A stretch of 64,000 nucleotides of DNA from Hirundichthys speculiger. Taxonomy: Eukaryota; Chordata; Actinopteri; Beloniformes; Exocoetidae. A program made the position numbers and the translations under genes. Positions 1-10,740 of the stretch are shown in pieces. The DNA lies in contig JAGFBZ010000934.1 of the NCBI GenBank assembly GCA_018398805.1, positions 186,001 through 250,000 of the forward strand, read 5' to 3'. Each line of letters starts with the position of its first letter. Positions within the stretch are counted from its first letter, which is position 1. Below the pieces are notes generated by a model, which was given only the letters and a program-made list of their open reading frames with translations, did not search any database and was not told the DNA's origin.

Positions 1-987
1 TTGACATAAAGAACACATGACAGTCACAATCACAAACAATTCACAAGTCTGGTTTTATTAATTTGCTTCTAGACTTGTACCTTAGTGTAATTAGAGCCTT
101 TTGTGCTACTTTGCAGTAAAGTTACTATCTCAACTACCAAGATGTTAAATGGAAAACACGAGTTAAAACATGTATTTAATGGGAGCAGTGAATAACAGGG
201 ACTGTGAGGCATATTCCAATGACATGATGTGAACATGAGGTGATGGATTAAATGGGAAATATTTAACAACCAGTCAGGGAGAAACCACATGTTTAAGAAG
301 CTCAATATTTAACATGTAACATTTAGCATATAAGCAAGTGCTTTAAGAAAGACTTTAACCAACTGTAAATAATTTGCTGTTCCTACTGGTCAACAACATG
401 GACCCTGGAGCAGAAAACGTGCAGGAGATGGACTCAAATGCAGAAGATGAGAGACAGCTAGATGAGCGTAAAAAAAAAAAAAAATGAAAAAAACACTGAT
501 CAGGAAGTAAGACTGTAAAAAAGGCCTGAAACACAGACATGAACCAGGAGCATAGGCAAGCTATGCAGATGGACTGACAAAGGGAGAAAAAGAAACTGAA
601 TGCACAGACTGGCATAGTCAATGAAGACATGGGTTGAACAGATACAATGCAGGGAAATCAGTATGAGATAGATGGGAAAAAACTGTAATTAAACACAGAA
701 ATTAAAACAAACAAGAAAGCTGAAACAATCCAGACAAAATCAACAACACTTCAGTTCACACACCATGACATATATGCAATAAATACTTCTATCCCCAGCA
801 GAGGTTTGTCTACCTGAAAACATTAAGCCCTGTAATAAAATTATTTCCAAATACATCACATTAATGAGAATGACAAATCTCTTCAAATGCTGTTGAAATA
901 GTTCAGTCTTAACTAAAATAACTGTCCAGTCAACTAGCTCACTGTTCAACCACGCTGCTCTTTTTTTTCCTTTTTAATGTAATAATT
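1..987. other. Unassigned AT-rich sequence
   Basis: No gene, RNA or repeat is recognised here. The open frames on the minus strand (about 69-305, 355-630, 740-949) are short, hydrophobic or low-complexity and lack splice or family signals. An A-run lies at about 470-484 and a T-rich stretch at 960-975. Confidence 0.5.
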
Positions 988-1420
988 GTAGCACCCTTGA
1001 CCTCCCTCTAGGCTAAGGAACCATCATTCCTGTAGGCTCGAAAAGATGGACTCTGATGTATTTGAACAATGGGCAATTTATTGCACAACACAATATTAAA
1101 GCATTTCCCCATCAAATAAGAAAAGAAAAAAACTAGAGCTCTTTCAAAATAAATAAAGAATAAAAAAAATAGAAAAAAGTTCAAAGGAAATAGTCCTTTT
1201 TTTCCTCCTACCAGAAGGAAATGTGTATGTGTGACTTGTGTTTAAAGGTAGTTTCTATACTTCTACTACCCGGGTAGATTTTGTAGCGTGTATCTGTGTC
1301 AGTCTGAGTTGAAATTGGTTTCCGTTCTCTCGGAGTGGATCCCGTTCTCCATCCATCGTTCTCTCTCTCTGGCTCGCCACTGAACCGACGAGGATCATAT
1401 CAATCTGATCCAGTAGAAGA
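988..1420 (-). other. Possible retroelement end (LTR-like), unidentified
   Basis: The plus strand starts TGTAGCACCC at 988. Read on the minus strand the block has an AATAAA signal (1082-1077) about 90 bases before its end at TGCTACA, as an LTR or 3' end would. A 50-codon open stretch on the minus strand (about 1425-1272) is not recognised. No matching second LTR or target duplication was found, so this is only a suggestion. Confidence 0.25.
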
Positions 1421-2167
1421 AAAAAAACAGTCTACACACATGGTGTAAAACACATCCAGTCACTCTCATGAACACATTCACTCATCACATGACTACTATT
1501 TTCACTCTGGTTACAAAGGTTACACTAAATATCTGTAATGTTTTAGCAGAGTTAAAGTTGCATTCAAACAATGATATCCACATTTACAGCACGGATATCC
1601 TATCACAATTTCTCCATCACAAATTTCAACCTCAATAGCAATTAACATATTAATCATTTATATTTTTAACAGCCTTAAATTTGCTTTTTTTAATGGACTA
1701 TTTATCTTTTAAACTGTAAATTACGTACATGAATTCATTTCTCTTTAATTCACACTGAGTATTCAAACAACTCAATGAAATAAACAACAGTGTTTACACA
1801 GTACAGTATATTGAAATCATGTTATCACAGTTGAACTTCATTTTTCACTTCTGTCTCCCTCTTTTGACACAGGGATAACACTGTAGCATAGCCTGCTAAT
1901 AGTTTGTACCATGCTGATTCTCTAATTAGCAATATCGGCCGTGCTAACCTTAGCACGGTAGCTAGCGCCACTTCTAAGTTCACAAATTATACAATTTACA
2001 ATAATACACTGTACCACTGTGGGTTAAACCATTGGGCATAAACACTCTTACCCCCAACTGGTTTTATAAAATGTTCCCCTTAAGGTACATGTTCACAACG
2101 AGTCATTTTGCTAGGACAAAAAGCTAACACTGAGGCCTAGCTTCTTAGCATTTAGCCTTTAGCTTAC

Positions 2168-2271
2168 TGGAGCTCTCTGATGTGTACCCGGTTGGACTGG
2201 TGTAGAACAGGTGTTCTGTCGATTTCTGCTACTTGTCGAGATATGCTACCTATGACGTTTTCCACGGCCAT
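2168..2271 (-). CDS. Candidate first coding exon of an unidentified gene
   Basis: Minus-strand ATG at 2271-2269 sits in a YY1-like context (AAGATGGC) and opens 34 codons beginning MAVENVIGSISRQVAEIDRT. The frame runs into a plausible splice donor, CCA|GTAAGC, with the GT at 2167-2166; without splicing it stops within two codons. A second, disrupted copy of the same segment, also beginning at its ATG, lies inverted at 6625-6696, which suggests that the block is a real unit and not a chance frame. I do not recognise the protein and found no second exon between 1 and 2160, so the gene would continue leftward out of the window. It could also be a transposon 5' exon. Confidence 0.35.
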
Positions 2272-2345
2272 CTTTTTTTTAAACCCTTTGTAGCGGGAGC
2301 AGCGGGACAAATGAACACCGGTTTACAGTGAGTAACATCCTTAAA
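2168..2345. promoter_or_regulatory. Candidate bidirectional promoter segment
   Basis: This block holds a YY1-like element (AAGATGGC on the minus strand, about 2267-2274) at the candidate minus-strand start codon. On the plus strand a strong splice-donor-like sequence GTGAGTAA begins at 2328. A short GC-rich stretch (about 2289-2322) lies between. Divergent first exons from one promoter would fit, but no transcript evidence is available. Confidence 0.3.
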
Positions 2346-2600
2346 ATTCATATCATGTCTTTCGTCTTTGTGCTTGTTGAAAACGTTCATTCAGAATGTG
2401 AATTCAATATATGGAATGTCATATTATCCTTGCATGACACTCACTGTGTCGTATTAATTATTTAACAATAGTGCAAAGAGGAACATCCATGTAGCCGGAC
2501 TAGCTGTTGGTTTACGGTGAGTAACAGCCTTAAAATTCATATTATTTCGTCTTTGTGCTTGTTGAAAACGTTAATTCAGTATGTAAATTCAGTATGCAAA
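2320..2600. repeat. Imperfect tandem duplication, unit about 189 bp
   Basis: The stretch 2320-2412 is repeated at 2509-2600 with a few substitutions and one 4-base gap. Shared blocks include TTCGTCTTTGTGCTTGTTGA and the donor-like GTGAGTAAC (2328 and 2517). The second copy is cut off by the LINE insertion at about 2610. Confidence 0.7.
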
Positions 2601-2612
2601 TTCAGTATGGTT

Positions 2613-2636
2613 TGTTAGTTAGTTAGTTAGTTAGTT
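2613..2636 (-). repeat. LINE 3' terminal tandem tail (TTAG)n
   Basis: Six near-perfect TTAG units mark the 3' end of the minus-strand L2-type LINE. Such tails form at the priming site of L2/CR1-group elements. Confidence 0.8.
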
Positions 2637-3012
2637 TTTATTTTGGTCCATTAATCAATCAAAAACATGCATCACAGAAAGCTGGATGTATAAATAAATG
2701 AACCAAAAAAGGTGTAGGCTGAAGCCGTAGCTTATATAATGCCTACCCTTTTTTACAACATATCACATCACAACAAATCAAAATAAAAGGGATTACAGAG
2801 AGTCGATTACAACAAAAACTTGTGATATAAAGGATTTACAGGAGAAGCTGGTCTTGGTCATACTAAAAGTTTATATTTATCTATTGCCCTAAGTTTAAAC
2901 ATTTTTTTGAATTTACAGATAGAACTAGACATTTTTAGCTCATCACAGAGACTATTCCACAAGTTTACCCCTTTAACGGAAATACATCTACTTCTAAAGT
3001 TTGTCCTTACCT

Positions 3013-5997
3013 TTATTTTTTTTTAAACATACAAGTTCCCCTGAGTTCATACCGACTTTCTCTGAGTGAAAACATTTCCTGAATGCAGTGAGGAAGTAGG
3101 TTATTGTGTGCCTTATACATTATAAGTGAAGTCCTTAGCTCGACTAGATCTACAAATTTTAAAGTATTTAATTTAATGAAAAGTGGGTTCGTTGGGTCGC
3201 GGTATTTTGAATTATTTACAATTCTTATGGCTCTCTTTTGTAATTTAATTATTGGATCAATGTTTGTTATGTAAGTATTTCCCCATAGCTCCACACAGTA
3301 AGTAATGTATGGAACAATGAGTGAACAGTACAGTATGTAAGTGGATTTCTGATTTAAAAGTTCTTTTGTCTTGTATAGGATTGCAATGGTTTTGGACAAT
3401 TTAGATTTGATATTGTTTATATGTGTTTTCCAATCAAGTTTATCATCAATTATCACGCCCAAGAATTTATTTTCACATACTCGTTCAATTTCGACATCAT
3501 TAATTTTGAGCTTAACTTTACAATTTACTTTTCGGTTACCAAAGATTATAAATTTTGTTTTACTTAAATTCAGTGATAATTTATTGATATCAAACCAACT
3601 TTTAAGAACTTTCAGCTCTTTTTCCACTGCACTCAGAAGCTGTTCCAAATGTTTACCAGAGCAATATATACTGGTATCGTCGGCAAACAACACAAATTTT
3701 AACAGTTTCGACACATTACAAATATCATTAATATACAAAATAAACAGTATGGGACCCAGCACAGATCCTTGTGGAACACCATATGTAACTTTTAATAAAT
3801 TAGAATTTTCATTGTTCAGATGTACATATTGAAATCTGTCTTCCAGGTAGCTTTGTAGCCATGTATAGGCTATACCTCTGATACCATATCTCTCCATTTT
3901 TTTCATCAAAAGCCTGTGGTCAATGGTATCAAAAGCTTTTTTTAAATCAATGAAAACTCCTACTGTAAATTCTTTGTTATCAACTGCAGTTGAAATTTCT
4001 TCTACTACCAGTTCAGTCACTGCCATCGAGGTGGACCTATTAGACCTAAAACCATACTGATGGTCATTCAGTATATTGTGTTTATTTAGAAATTTATCAA
4101 GCCTTTGTATGAACAATTTTTCTAAAATCTTTGAGAATTGTGAGAGCAGGGAGATTGGTCTATAGTTGGAGAATTGATGCCTGTCTCCACTTTTAAAGAT
4201 GGGAATGATTTTAGCAATTTTCATTTTAGCAGGGAAAATGCCGGTTAAAAAGGATTGGTTACAGATATGTGTCAGTGGGGTTACAATACATTCTATTATA
4301 TTTTTAACAAATGCCATATCAAAACCCGTCCAGTCAGTGGATTTTTTGTTCTTAAATTTATTAACAATATCAATAATATCCTCTTCAATTACACCGTTAA
4401 AAAAAATAGAATGAGTATTTTGTCTGATTATTGTTTCATCCAAGCCATCCTTATCTCTCGGTTCCACAATCTCATTTGCTAAGTTTGATCCAACATTGGT
4501 AAAAAACTTATTGAATTCATTAGCAATTTCCTTCGTTTGATCTATAACTATTTTATCTTTTAGAAAGTAGTTTGGATATTCTGCTTTTTCAGAGCCCTTT
4601 TTGATTATGCTATTGATTACTTTCCACGTTCCTTGAACATTACTCCTTTGCTGTTCTAATAATTTATGGTAATAATTCTTTTTATTTGCCCTAATTATAT
4701 TTATTAATTTGTTTTTATATGTCTTGTATCTATTTTCTACTTCTTTGGTTCTGTGTTTTAAAAACAATTTATATAGTATATTTTTCTTTTTACATGCATT
4801 CTCAATTCCCTTGGTAATCCAGGGCTTTTTAATATTATTATTTTTCATACTCATCTTTCTTACGGGGCAATGTTTATCATACAATTCAAGTAGTGTGGTT
4901 AGAAAGGCATCATAGGATTTATTTGGATCATCATTTGTATAGACCTCATTCCAAGTTTGGTTCCCAAGGTCCATCTTGAGGGCAGCAACCGCTTCTGGTG
5001 TTTTGTGTCGAATTAGCTTACAATTATTAATACTATTTTCCTTATTTCTCTTAAAAAAATGGTGAAAAATGGCAAAGACAGGAAGGTGATCAGTTATATC
5101 ATTTATCAGTAATCCAGCAGTTATTTCAGTTTCCAATGTATTTGTAAATATGTTGTCTATCAATGTGGCAGTGTCTATTGTTATTCTGCTTGGTTTTAAG
5201 ATTACAGGAAATAGACTGTTACTATACATAGAATTGATGAAATCTGTTGTTTTTGTGTTTCCATGTGGGTTCAGTAAGTCAATATTTATATCTCCACATA
5301 CAATTTGAATCTTGTTATTATTCAGGTTTCCAAATATATTGGCTAAGTGTTCATTGAATGTATCCAGACAGCATCCTGGCGTTCGATAAACACAACTGAT
5401 AACTATATTTTGGATTTCTCTACAGAGATTTCAATTGTTAGACATTCCATAATATTTACAACAGTATTTGACATGCTTTTAATTAATCTACATCTTAAAG
5501 CAGTGTCCACATACAAGGCGACCCCTCCCCCTTTTTTATTATTCCTGTTAATAGTGTACAACTCATACCCATCCAGTTCTACATTGTGTGCTTTTTCATT
5601 GTCTAACCAGGTCTCAGATACAGCTATTACACTAAATTTATTAAATTTACTTAGGTAGTCCTTAATTTTAGAGTAATTTCTATACAGGCTTCTACTATTA
5701 AAATGTATGATTGAAAAAGACCCTCCTGTTTTAACTGTAGAGCAAAATTCTTCTTCATCTGTGTAGTATTCGCAGTTACTATTTATTTGATTATAAAAGT
5801 GGTTTTTCGGGGTCAAGTTCATTGTCAATCTCATACATTTTATATTCATTGTGGTCAAATGTTTTGAGGTTCAAACTATCATACTTTCTATATAGACTAT
5901 GTACATCATCAACAACACAGTCCAAGCCCGTGGGTAAATACTCCTCCTCATCATTGTCTTTATACAGTAAGGAGCAGTCCATAGCAGGATCTATCAT
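3013..5997 (-). pseudogene. L2-group LINE ORF2: endonuclease and reverse transcriptase, two frameshifts
   Basis: The protein would nick target DNA and copy the element RNA into the chromosome. Read in order on the minus strand: an acidic leader (5997-5820), then the endonuclease with SIIHFNSRSL, AVSETWL and GGGVALYVD, and its C-terminal part with ITDHLPVF. The RT follows, with FIDLKKAFDTIDHRLL, YGVPQGSVLGPILF and the catalytic FADD at about 3680. The stop is at about 3013. Two single-base indels break the frame: one near 5403-5406, where an A4 run would need five, and one near 5812, where an A5 run would need four. The open RT portion alone is 738 codons. The L2 assignment rests on the order and wording of the motifs. 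Confidence 0.85.
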
Positions 5998-6442
5998 TTA
6001 CTTTTTGTATAGTCCATGAATATCCCACATCCATCAATCCTTGCCCATGAAAAGGCATCCTTAACCAAGAAAAAGGCAAAATTCCACGAGATATAATACT
6101 GTGTTCTGTCCAAAAAAACACATAGGACATGACTAATAACCATGTAAAAATAAAAAATATAAATGAGAAGGCAAAAATACGGTATTTCATGCAATTTCCA
6201 TACTGGACCTGAGCCAGAGAATTAGGAGAGAAAAACAGAAAAGACTCAGCCATCCAAGGTAAATAATCCATTACACAGTTTTTCTTAAAGCTAATCTTAA
6301 CTAAAGTATCTTCATTCTCAGAGTGCTCATCACTATCTTCCTCAGCAGTAAAGCAAATGTATTCTTTAACTACCATTTTGTAGAAAAAAAAGATGAAAAA
6401 TGTAGTGAAAAACAAAAGGAAAAAGTTAACAGAGATTTTCAC
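5960..6442 (-). CDS. Open frame upstream of LINE ORF2, unrecognised
   Basis: A 160-codon minus-strand frame lies in the 5' part of the LINE and overlaps the acidic leader of ORF2 by about 38 bases. It has a hydrophobic N-terminus, an acidic patch (AEEDSDEHSENED) and a second hydrophobic run. It has no coiled-coil, RRM or zinc knuckle that would mark a LINE ORF1. It may be a 5' UTR frame only. Confidence 0.25.
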   Translation of the reverse strand: MKISVNFFLLFFTTFFIFFFYKMVVKEYICFTAEEDSDEHSENEDTLVKISFKKNCVMDYLPWMAESFLFFSPNSLAQVQYGNCMKYRIFAFSFIFFIFTWLLVMSYVFFWTEHSIISRGILPFSWLRMPFHGQGLMDVGYSWTIQKVNDRSCYGLLLTV

Positions 6443-6624
6443 TGTGAATCACTTGTCATTGTCACTTGTATTGATCCAAGTCTCTCAAATTTCTTACCAC
6501 CATCACCTTGGCTTGCTCTGGTGGCCCATTTAATCGAATGAACACTTTTCCATTCCTTGTCCAGGTTCCTTGGATTTTATTTTGCTTTCTGTACTGAGTC
6601 TGAGTTGTCACTCAGTCAGTTATT

Positions 6625-6696
6625 ATGGGCGTGGAAAACGTAATTTGGGAATTTGCTCTGCGCATGCGCAAGGTAGCATATCTCGACAAGTAGCAG
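6625..6696 (+). repeat. Inverted, interrupted copy of the 2226-2271 exon segment
   Basis: Plus-strand ATGGGCGTGGAAAACGTAAT (from 6625) matches the minus-strand ATGGCCGTGGAAAACGTCAT of the candidate exon. About 26-28 extra bases follow (6642-6671), then 25 bases (6672-6696) that are the exact reverse complement of 2226-2250. The extra bases hold the palindrome TGCGCATGCGCA. Confidence 0.8.
6659..6670. promoter_or_regulatory. Perfect NRF1-type palindrome
   Basis: TGCGCATGCGCA matches the NRF1 consensus exactly. It lies in the first 110 bases of the LINE, where an internal promoter would be expected, and inside the interruption of the copied exon. Confidence 0.45.
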
Positions 6697-6776
6697 CTCT
6701 TCTCCGTGTCTGCTCGCAGCTCGACTTAGAATGAGTCACGTTCACGTACAGTCACGTTCAGATCACATTCAGTATG

Positions 6777-9239
6777 AGCAACACAATCCTAAAGCTAGTG
6801 GACCACCAAGTGGTGAGCACGGGTACTGCATTCAAACACTCAAACTACATAAATGGGCTTAGGGATTACATTATAATTTTCTTTTTTAAAGTTCAGATGG
6901 GAAAAGGTGCATTTGGCAGAAAGGGGACTGATGCGTGGATCTGGATTGTGAAAAGGAGTCCATGTTAATAAGAATGGAAATGTCAGAAGACAGAGCTGAG
7001 ACTAGACAGTAACTTGTTTTTCTAAAATAAGAAGTTGCTCTCTTAAATTCTTTTTAATGGAGTTCTTCTCAAAATCTGGAGCTGGAAAATAAATTTGTTA
7101 TGAAATAAGTGATATTGAACTGAGTAAATAAATTCTGACGGTTCTTAACTGCAACCACAACACCAAACATGACAAAGCTGTGGAATGTCCTAAAATGAGT
7201 CTCATTTCCAACAGCAACAAGTCTCCACATGTGATATAGATCTAGTGAGGGATCATCTGACATCCACAGCTATGCAGAACCCAAAGTCATTATAACTGGA
7301 GAAGCAGGAGAAAGTTTGTGAGATGGTGGAACCATGAGGGACCCACGTAGGAGGTAGCTGTATTCACCGTGTCAGTCTTTTTCCATGGTGATGCTGTTAG
7401 ATTTGTTTTTTTTTTTTGTTTGTTTGTTTTTGCAGTGGCTTATTTGTTTATGAATTTAAAATTATTTTCCCCTTCTTTAAGTTACGTTACCAGTGACAGC
7501 AGTAAGAGACAAGTCCAACAACAATTGGAATTTCAGCTTTTCATAAACCTTAGTATATGTGAAACTTTATTACTGATGAGTTGTTTGACGAGACATTTGA
7601 GCCTTTTCTCCATGATTTAATGCTGCCACAATGAAAGTTCCTTTTATAAAGACTTATATACTACTGACATAAATTGTAGATGCCTACAGGCAAATTAAAA
7701 CCTGTTCTCTACCAAAAAAAGAAAAGATGTAGTCATATGTAGCAGGCCATCCTCCTGGCCCGAGGGACTGTCTGAAAAGGGTCTTGTATGACAAATCAAT
7801 CAACTTGACATGAATATCTCTGTTCTTTCCTTAATGACAGACTAGTTTGAGGTTACAAGTCAATGTAATGTCAGCCTTTAACAAAGTGTGAAAGACATTC
7901 AGCAAGCACAGAGGATAAGATTGAATTTAATCCTGCTGTGTCTTGGGTGTGGATTAAACATCCAATATATGCCCTGGGTTTTGGTTTTTTTCCTGGGGTG
8001 ACCAGTGCACCACCACAGCTCCTGCTTTTTATGCAAAATCCTTCCATCGAGACACTGCTGATCATGGAACTGGCACTTAGGTCTCCTCCCCTGTTAATTT
8101 ACATCATCTCAGCTTTGTCTCATGACATTCTAGACACGTTTTATCGTCAGATGTTTCTTTCAAACATCATTGGGGAGAAGTCAGTCCTAAAGTCAAATCA
8201 TTATATTTGTGTCTATGAGGAAAGGATGTCTACATGGTTTTTTTTTTGTCATTCAAAATACATCAAATATTAAACACAAAAAGACTGAGATTTGTCAGGG
8301 TGTGGATACTTCATTTGGGTGTAAATATGGTTAAAAATTACATTTAAACCATCTTGAATAAACATGTACTCCAGCAAGCTGCCAACAGGGGGAAGGCTCG
8401 TGCTCATGCACATGAAGCGGGAGGTAGGATGATTGGAGTTCATGATGGAAACTGTTTTCTCAACAAGCACAGAAAGGAGGTAGAGGGATGTTTCATTGAT
8501 GTTGTGTAAAAAATATCAACAGGTGTGACATCATCCGGATATCCCTTACACTATCTAACAGCACCATGTCTTGCAAGAATGTAACAGATTGTTTCATCAG
8601 AAGCACCTGACATCTGTTGTTGTGCAGGGCATTGAAGAGGTGATGAACTCCTTTATATTCCAGAGAACTGTACTGACCCAAATACACAAAGCTTTTTTTT
8701 TTTTATTATTATTGTTTACACTGTGAACACATCTGAAAAAGTTGGATTGTCTTATATTTGCGGTCTAGACTTTTAAACACGAAGACTGCTTCATCATCAA
8801 TAACTGGTGGTGCAGAGCCAGCAACCTCAGGAAATAACAGTTCCAGGGGGGTTGAGAGATGCAGAAAAACAGCAAGCATCCTGTGCAAAGCAATGCCAAA
8901 AGGTGAGTGAGGAAATAAATAGAAAAAATGTGATGTTAAGATCAAGGTTATGGTTTAAGTTGTCCAAACAGCAACATTTTTTTTCCGATTGCTTTTTGGT
9001 AACGTGTATATACATTTCATCACTCACGCCTTGTTCACTTTATGTAATTAAATAAATAATAAATAAATAGGCAAAGCCTATTTATTTATTATTTTCCAAT
9101 TTTACATAATTTTTTACTGTTTTTTGACAAAAAATTAACACACATACCATATTTCTCCTAATAAACTATCCTGGGCGTGATGCAAAACATGACCACAGGG
9201 CATCTATTTTGACTCCAGATTTTAAATCTTGTTCTTACT
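6777..9239. other. Unassigned sequence
   Basis: No supported gene or repeat is seen. At 6774 an ATG opens a short plus-strand frame that meets a donor-like GTGAGC at about 6812, a weak first-exon resemblance only. T-runs occur at about 7404-7422 and 8693-8704. Confidence 0.4.
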
Positions 9240-9835
9240 GAGCCCATCAGTGGCTGTGGTTATAATGGTCTAAGGATTAAGCTTAGCTTAGCTTAGTTTA
9301 GCTGTGTAAACAGCAGCTGCTATTTTATGTAGCCACCAAAACAACATTAGAGGCAGTGCATTCACTAATGCGAGTAGCTCGGCTCCGCCAGCCAGCGTCA
9401 GGCAGGTGAGGCACCAGCCTCCACTAGGCTGAGCACATGGAAGCCAGCCGTGGAGGCCGTGGAGCTCCACCGTGGAGCAAGAGGGCCCCACGGTGGAGCT
9501 CCACGACTGGCCTCGTCTTCTGCCAGCGGGCTTCAAGCAGGACCTCTTGTTGCGTGGAGTTCACTCATGGAGCCATGGAATACCTGGAGATGACCTGGAG
9601 ATATCTCACTTAATTCACCATTATGGAGATATACTGATTTTAACGGTTGTTAACAGGTTTTAACGGCTGTTATCTGGAGTTAGCACTCGGACCACATGAA
9701 GAAGGAGCGCTGGATGCCGGCAGCTACTCAAGTACACCAGACTGCAGCGTCTGGTGCACTTGAAACTTGAATTTCCCCCTTGGGGGATCAATAAAGTATA
9801 CTTGATTTTGATTTGATTGAATACTGTGCAGTTTG
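9240..9835 (+). repeat. Retroelement 3' end with hairpin and (ATTTGATT)n-type tail
   Basis: The plus-strand sequence ends with CCCCCTTGGGGGATCAATAAAGTATACTTG and a TTTGATTTGATTG tail (about 9775-9830). This is the kind of 3' terminus seen on fish LINEs and the SINEs that use their machinery. An 18-bp perfect hairpin stem lies inside it at 9458-9505. The family is not identified. Confidence 0.5.
9458..9505. repeat. Perfect 18-bp hairpin, 12-base loop
   Basis: Arms 9458-9475 (CGTGGAGCTCCACCGTGG) and 9488-9505 are exact reverse complements. Each arm itself contains the palindrome GTGGAGCTCCAC, so either arm can also fold alone. Confidence 0.85.
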
Positions 9836-9940
9836 AGTAAAAACAAAAGTCTTCAAAAGCTCCGTCCAATTATATATATAGTGTCTGGGTTGGTTTCATT
9901 TAGATTTTGTCAAAGTTCTGGGGGTGTGAGGCTAGCATGC

Positions 9941-10112
9941 TCCTCAGTGGCTCAGTAGTAATGCTGTCACCTATCACATGGGAGCTCCTGGGTTCAAATC
10001 CTGGTTGCGGCACGAAGGGCATCCGGTGTAAAACCTGTGCCAAGCAGATCTCTCTTCTGGGATCATCCTGAACAGGGAGTAGATGAAGTGGAAGGTAATT
10101 TTATTCAAGGAA
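9941..10112 (+). repeat. tRNA-derived SINE
   Basis: The head keeps an A-box-like TGGCTCAGTAGTAAT (9949-9963) and a B-box GGTTCAAATCC (9991-10001) of an RNA polymerase III promoter. The body has GGGCATCCGGTGTAAAACCT and a GTGCCAA block found again in the copy at 40196-40350. The tRNA fold is not intact, so this is a SINE and not a tRNA gene. Confidence 0.75.
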
Positions 10113-10568
10113 ATATGGTATGTAGATCCTGTCTTGTCAGTTCAGGTACCTTGTTAATAAAGGTTGCATACACACAAAACACGGCCTGAAAGTTGCACAC
10201 ATCATAAGAAACAAGAAAGACAAGAGACTGGTGCACCTGTATGCAAATTCTGATCCTTGCACATGAGCATTTTTGAGATGGGGGACACTGCTAGAACAGA
10301 TGGCAAGCTGGTGAATTGAAGCCAGGTTCATCTCATACATGTAATTTTATTTCATATCAGACTTGTAGATCCATGTAATCACAAACAGCCTAGCCTGCAA
10401 TGTTATAGATGTTTTCCTGTAGTGAGCCATATCTATTCCATAAGCATTCAGCACAGTATGTTCATACATCATACTTCCATCTTCAGATAATATTCTAGAG
10501 CGGTGGACAGGACTGATTGATGCGTTAATTCTAACAAGGTGTGCAGAAATCCCTCGAATTGGCGAGTA

Positions 10569-10740
10569 TTGAATTGAATTGAATTGAATTGAAAATACTT
10601 TATTAATCCCTTGCGGGAAATTCTTTCGTTGCAGTGCTCCATCCTATAAAAACAACAATATTCTACATATAAAATAAGTAAATTAACACTTTAAATACTA
10701 CACAATGTACAAAAAATTACAAATTTACAATTTACAAATT
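10569..10740 (-). repeat. LINE 3' end, minus strand, (GAATT)n tail
   Basis: (GAATT)n at 10569-10593 is followed by the complement of a LINE 3' end: ATACTTTATTAATCCC and TGCGGGAAATTC on the plus strand. The body to the right is AT-rich and not recognised; its right limit is approximate. Confidence 0.55.

Larger units (their letters stand above)
2610..6766 (-). mobile_element. L2-group LINE (non-LTR retrotransposon), nearly complete
   Basis: The element runs on the minus strand. Its 3' end is a short tandem tail, (TTAG)n on the plus strand at 2613-2636, as in the L2/CR1 group. The body carries an apurinic-like endonuclease and a reverse transcriptase (RT). A 10-base sequence ATTCAGTATG flanks it at 2600-2609 and 6767-6776, a likely target-site duplication, although the left copy lies in a run of similar repeats. 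Total length is about 4.16 kb. The 5' part (about 6450-6766) has an NRF1-like palindrome and an inverted copy of the candidate exon next door. Confidence 0.75.

Noticed and set aside
355..630. 91-codon minus-strand hydrophobic frame
   Set aside because: Composition driven by A-rich plus strand; no domain.
9949..10001. Possible tRNA gene
   Set aside because: Only A- and B-box-like blocks remain, there is no cloverleaf, and the same body occurs at 40196; it is a SINE.
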